A model generated the notes under the pieces. That model ran no database searches. It was not told where the DNA came from and was given only the letters and a program-made list of their open reading frames with translations. Source: Hyphomicrobiales bacterium (GTDB taxonomy: Bacteria; Pseudomonadota; Alphaproteobacteria; Rhizobiales; Xanthobacteraceae). Taken from it: a stretch of DNA of 6,008 nucleotides. A program made the position numbers and the translations under genes. The stretch spans positions 1-6,008 of the forward strand of contig PLTE01000350.1 of the NCBI GenBank assembly GCA_003164375.1, written 5' to 3'. Of the stretch, positions 5,985 to 6,008 are shown in pieces (the first letter of the stretch is position 1; every line of letters starts with the position of its first letter).

Positions 5985-6008
5985 ATGACGGGCTTTAGGT
6001 ACATGACG
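5985..6008 (+). CDS. Possible start of a gene running off the right edge
   Basis: ATG at 5985-5987 opens a frame of eight codons (MTGFRYMT) that is still open at the window edge. GGAG occurs 4 bases (5977-5980) and 12 bases (5969-5972) before it, so neither spacing is ideal. The peptide is far too short to identify. A divergent regulator or other gene here would fit the symmetric elements to the left, but chance is a real alternative. Confidence 0.15.

Larger units (their letters stand above)
5665..6008. other. Intergenic stretch upstream of the MFS gene, no firm gene
   Basis: These 344 bp hold only short open frames on both strands (about 65-81 codons), none with a family motif I recognise or a codon pattern like the neighbours. 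The stretch contains two inverted repeats (5801-5826 and 5869-5896) and, near the edge, a possible start codon on the plus strand. The layout would fit a divergent control region between the MFS gene and a gene to the right. It could equally be non-coding spacer with decayed sequence. Confidence 0.5.

Noticed and set aside
5985..6008. Direct repeat of ATGACG (5985-5990 and 6003-6008)
   Set aside because: Six bases with no further symmetry is expected by chance in a stretch of this length.

Overview
The window is GC-rich (about 60 percent by eye) with dense, codon-biased genes and short gaps. It most resembles a Pseudomonadota chromosome or large replicon. The protein styles suggest an alphaproteobacterium (Rhizobiales-like) or a Burkholderiales member, but no marker in the window settles the lineage. 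There are no rRNA or tRNA genes, no intact mobile element and no CRISPR array.

Left part, plus strand: the window opens inside a phosphoketolase gene (xfp) and shows its last 215 codons, ending at 650. Eighteen bases later begins a wrecked acetate kinase gene (ackA, 669-1123). It keeps the N-terminal phosphate-binding motif and the last ~60 residues. The middle of the enzyme, roughly 280 residues, is missing, and a 14-bp tandem duplication breaks the frame between the two remnants.

Centre, minus strand, pointing at the ackA remnant: a beta-phosphoglucomutase-like HAD phosphatase/mutase (4184 to 3429) overlaps by ATGA a family GH65 glycoside phosphorylase/hydrolase (3432 to 1033). The GH65 3' end runs antisense into the ackA remnant, giving a tail-to-tail overlap of about 90 bp. 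Right part: a 423-residue, about 12-helix MFS transporter (5664 to 4393, minus), then 344 bp without a convincing complete gene but with inverted repeats.

How the genes may work together (inference from families and order): the MFS protein might import a sugar. GH65 would phosphorolyse an alpha-linked glucodisaccharide to beta-glucose 1-phosphate plus a second sugar. The HAD mutase would give glucose 6-phosphate, which could pass through pentose phosphates to phosphoketolase, yielding acetyl phosphate. Normally the adjacent acetate kinase would make ATP from acetyl phosphate. Here that step is lost locally, so acetyl phosphate must be used by Pta, by an AckA encoded elsewhere, or by another route. 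I see no wholly new system. The most notable item is the decayed ackA behind an apparently intact phosphoketolase end.
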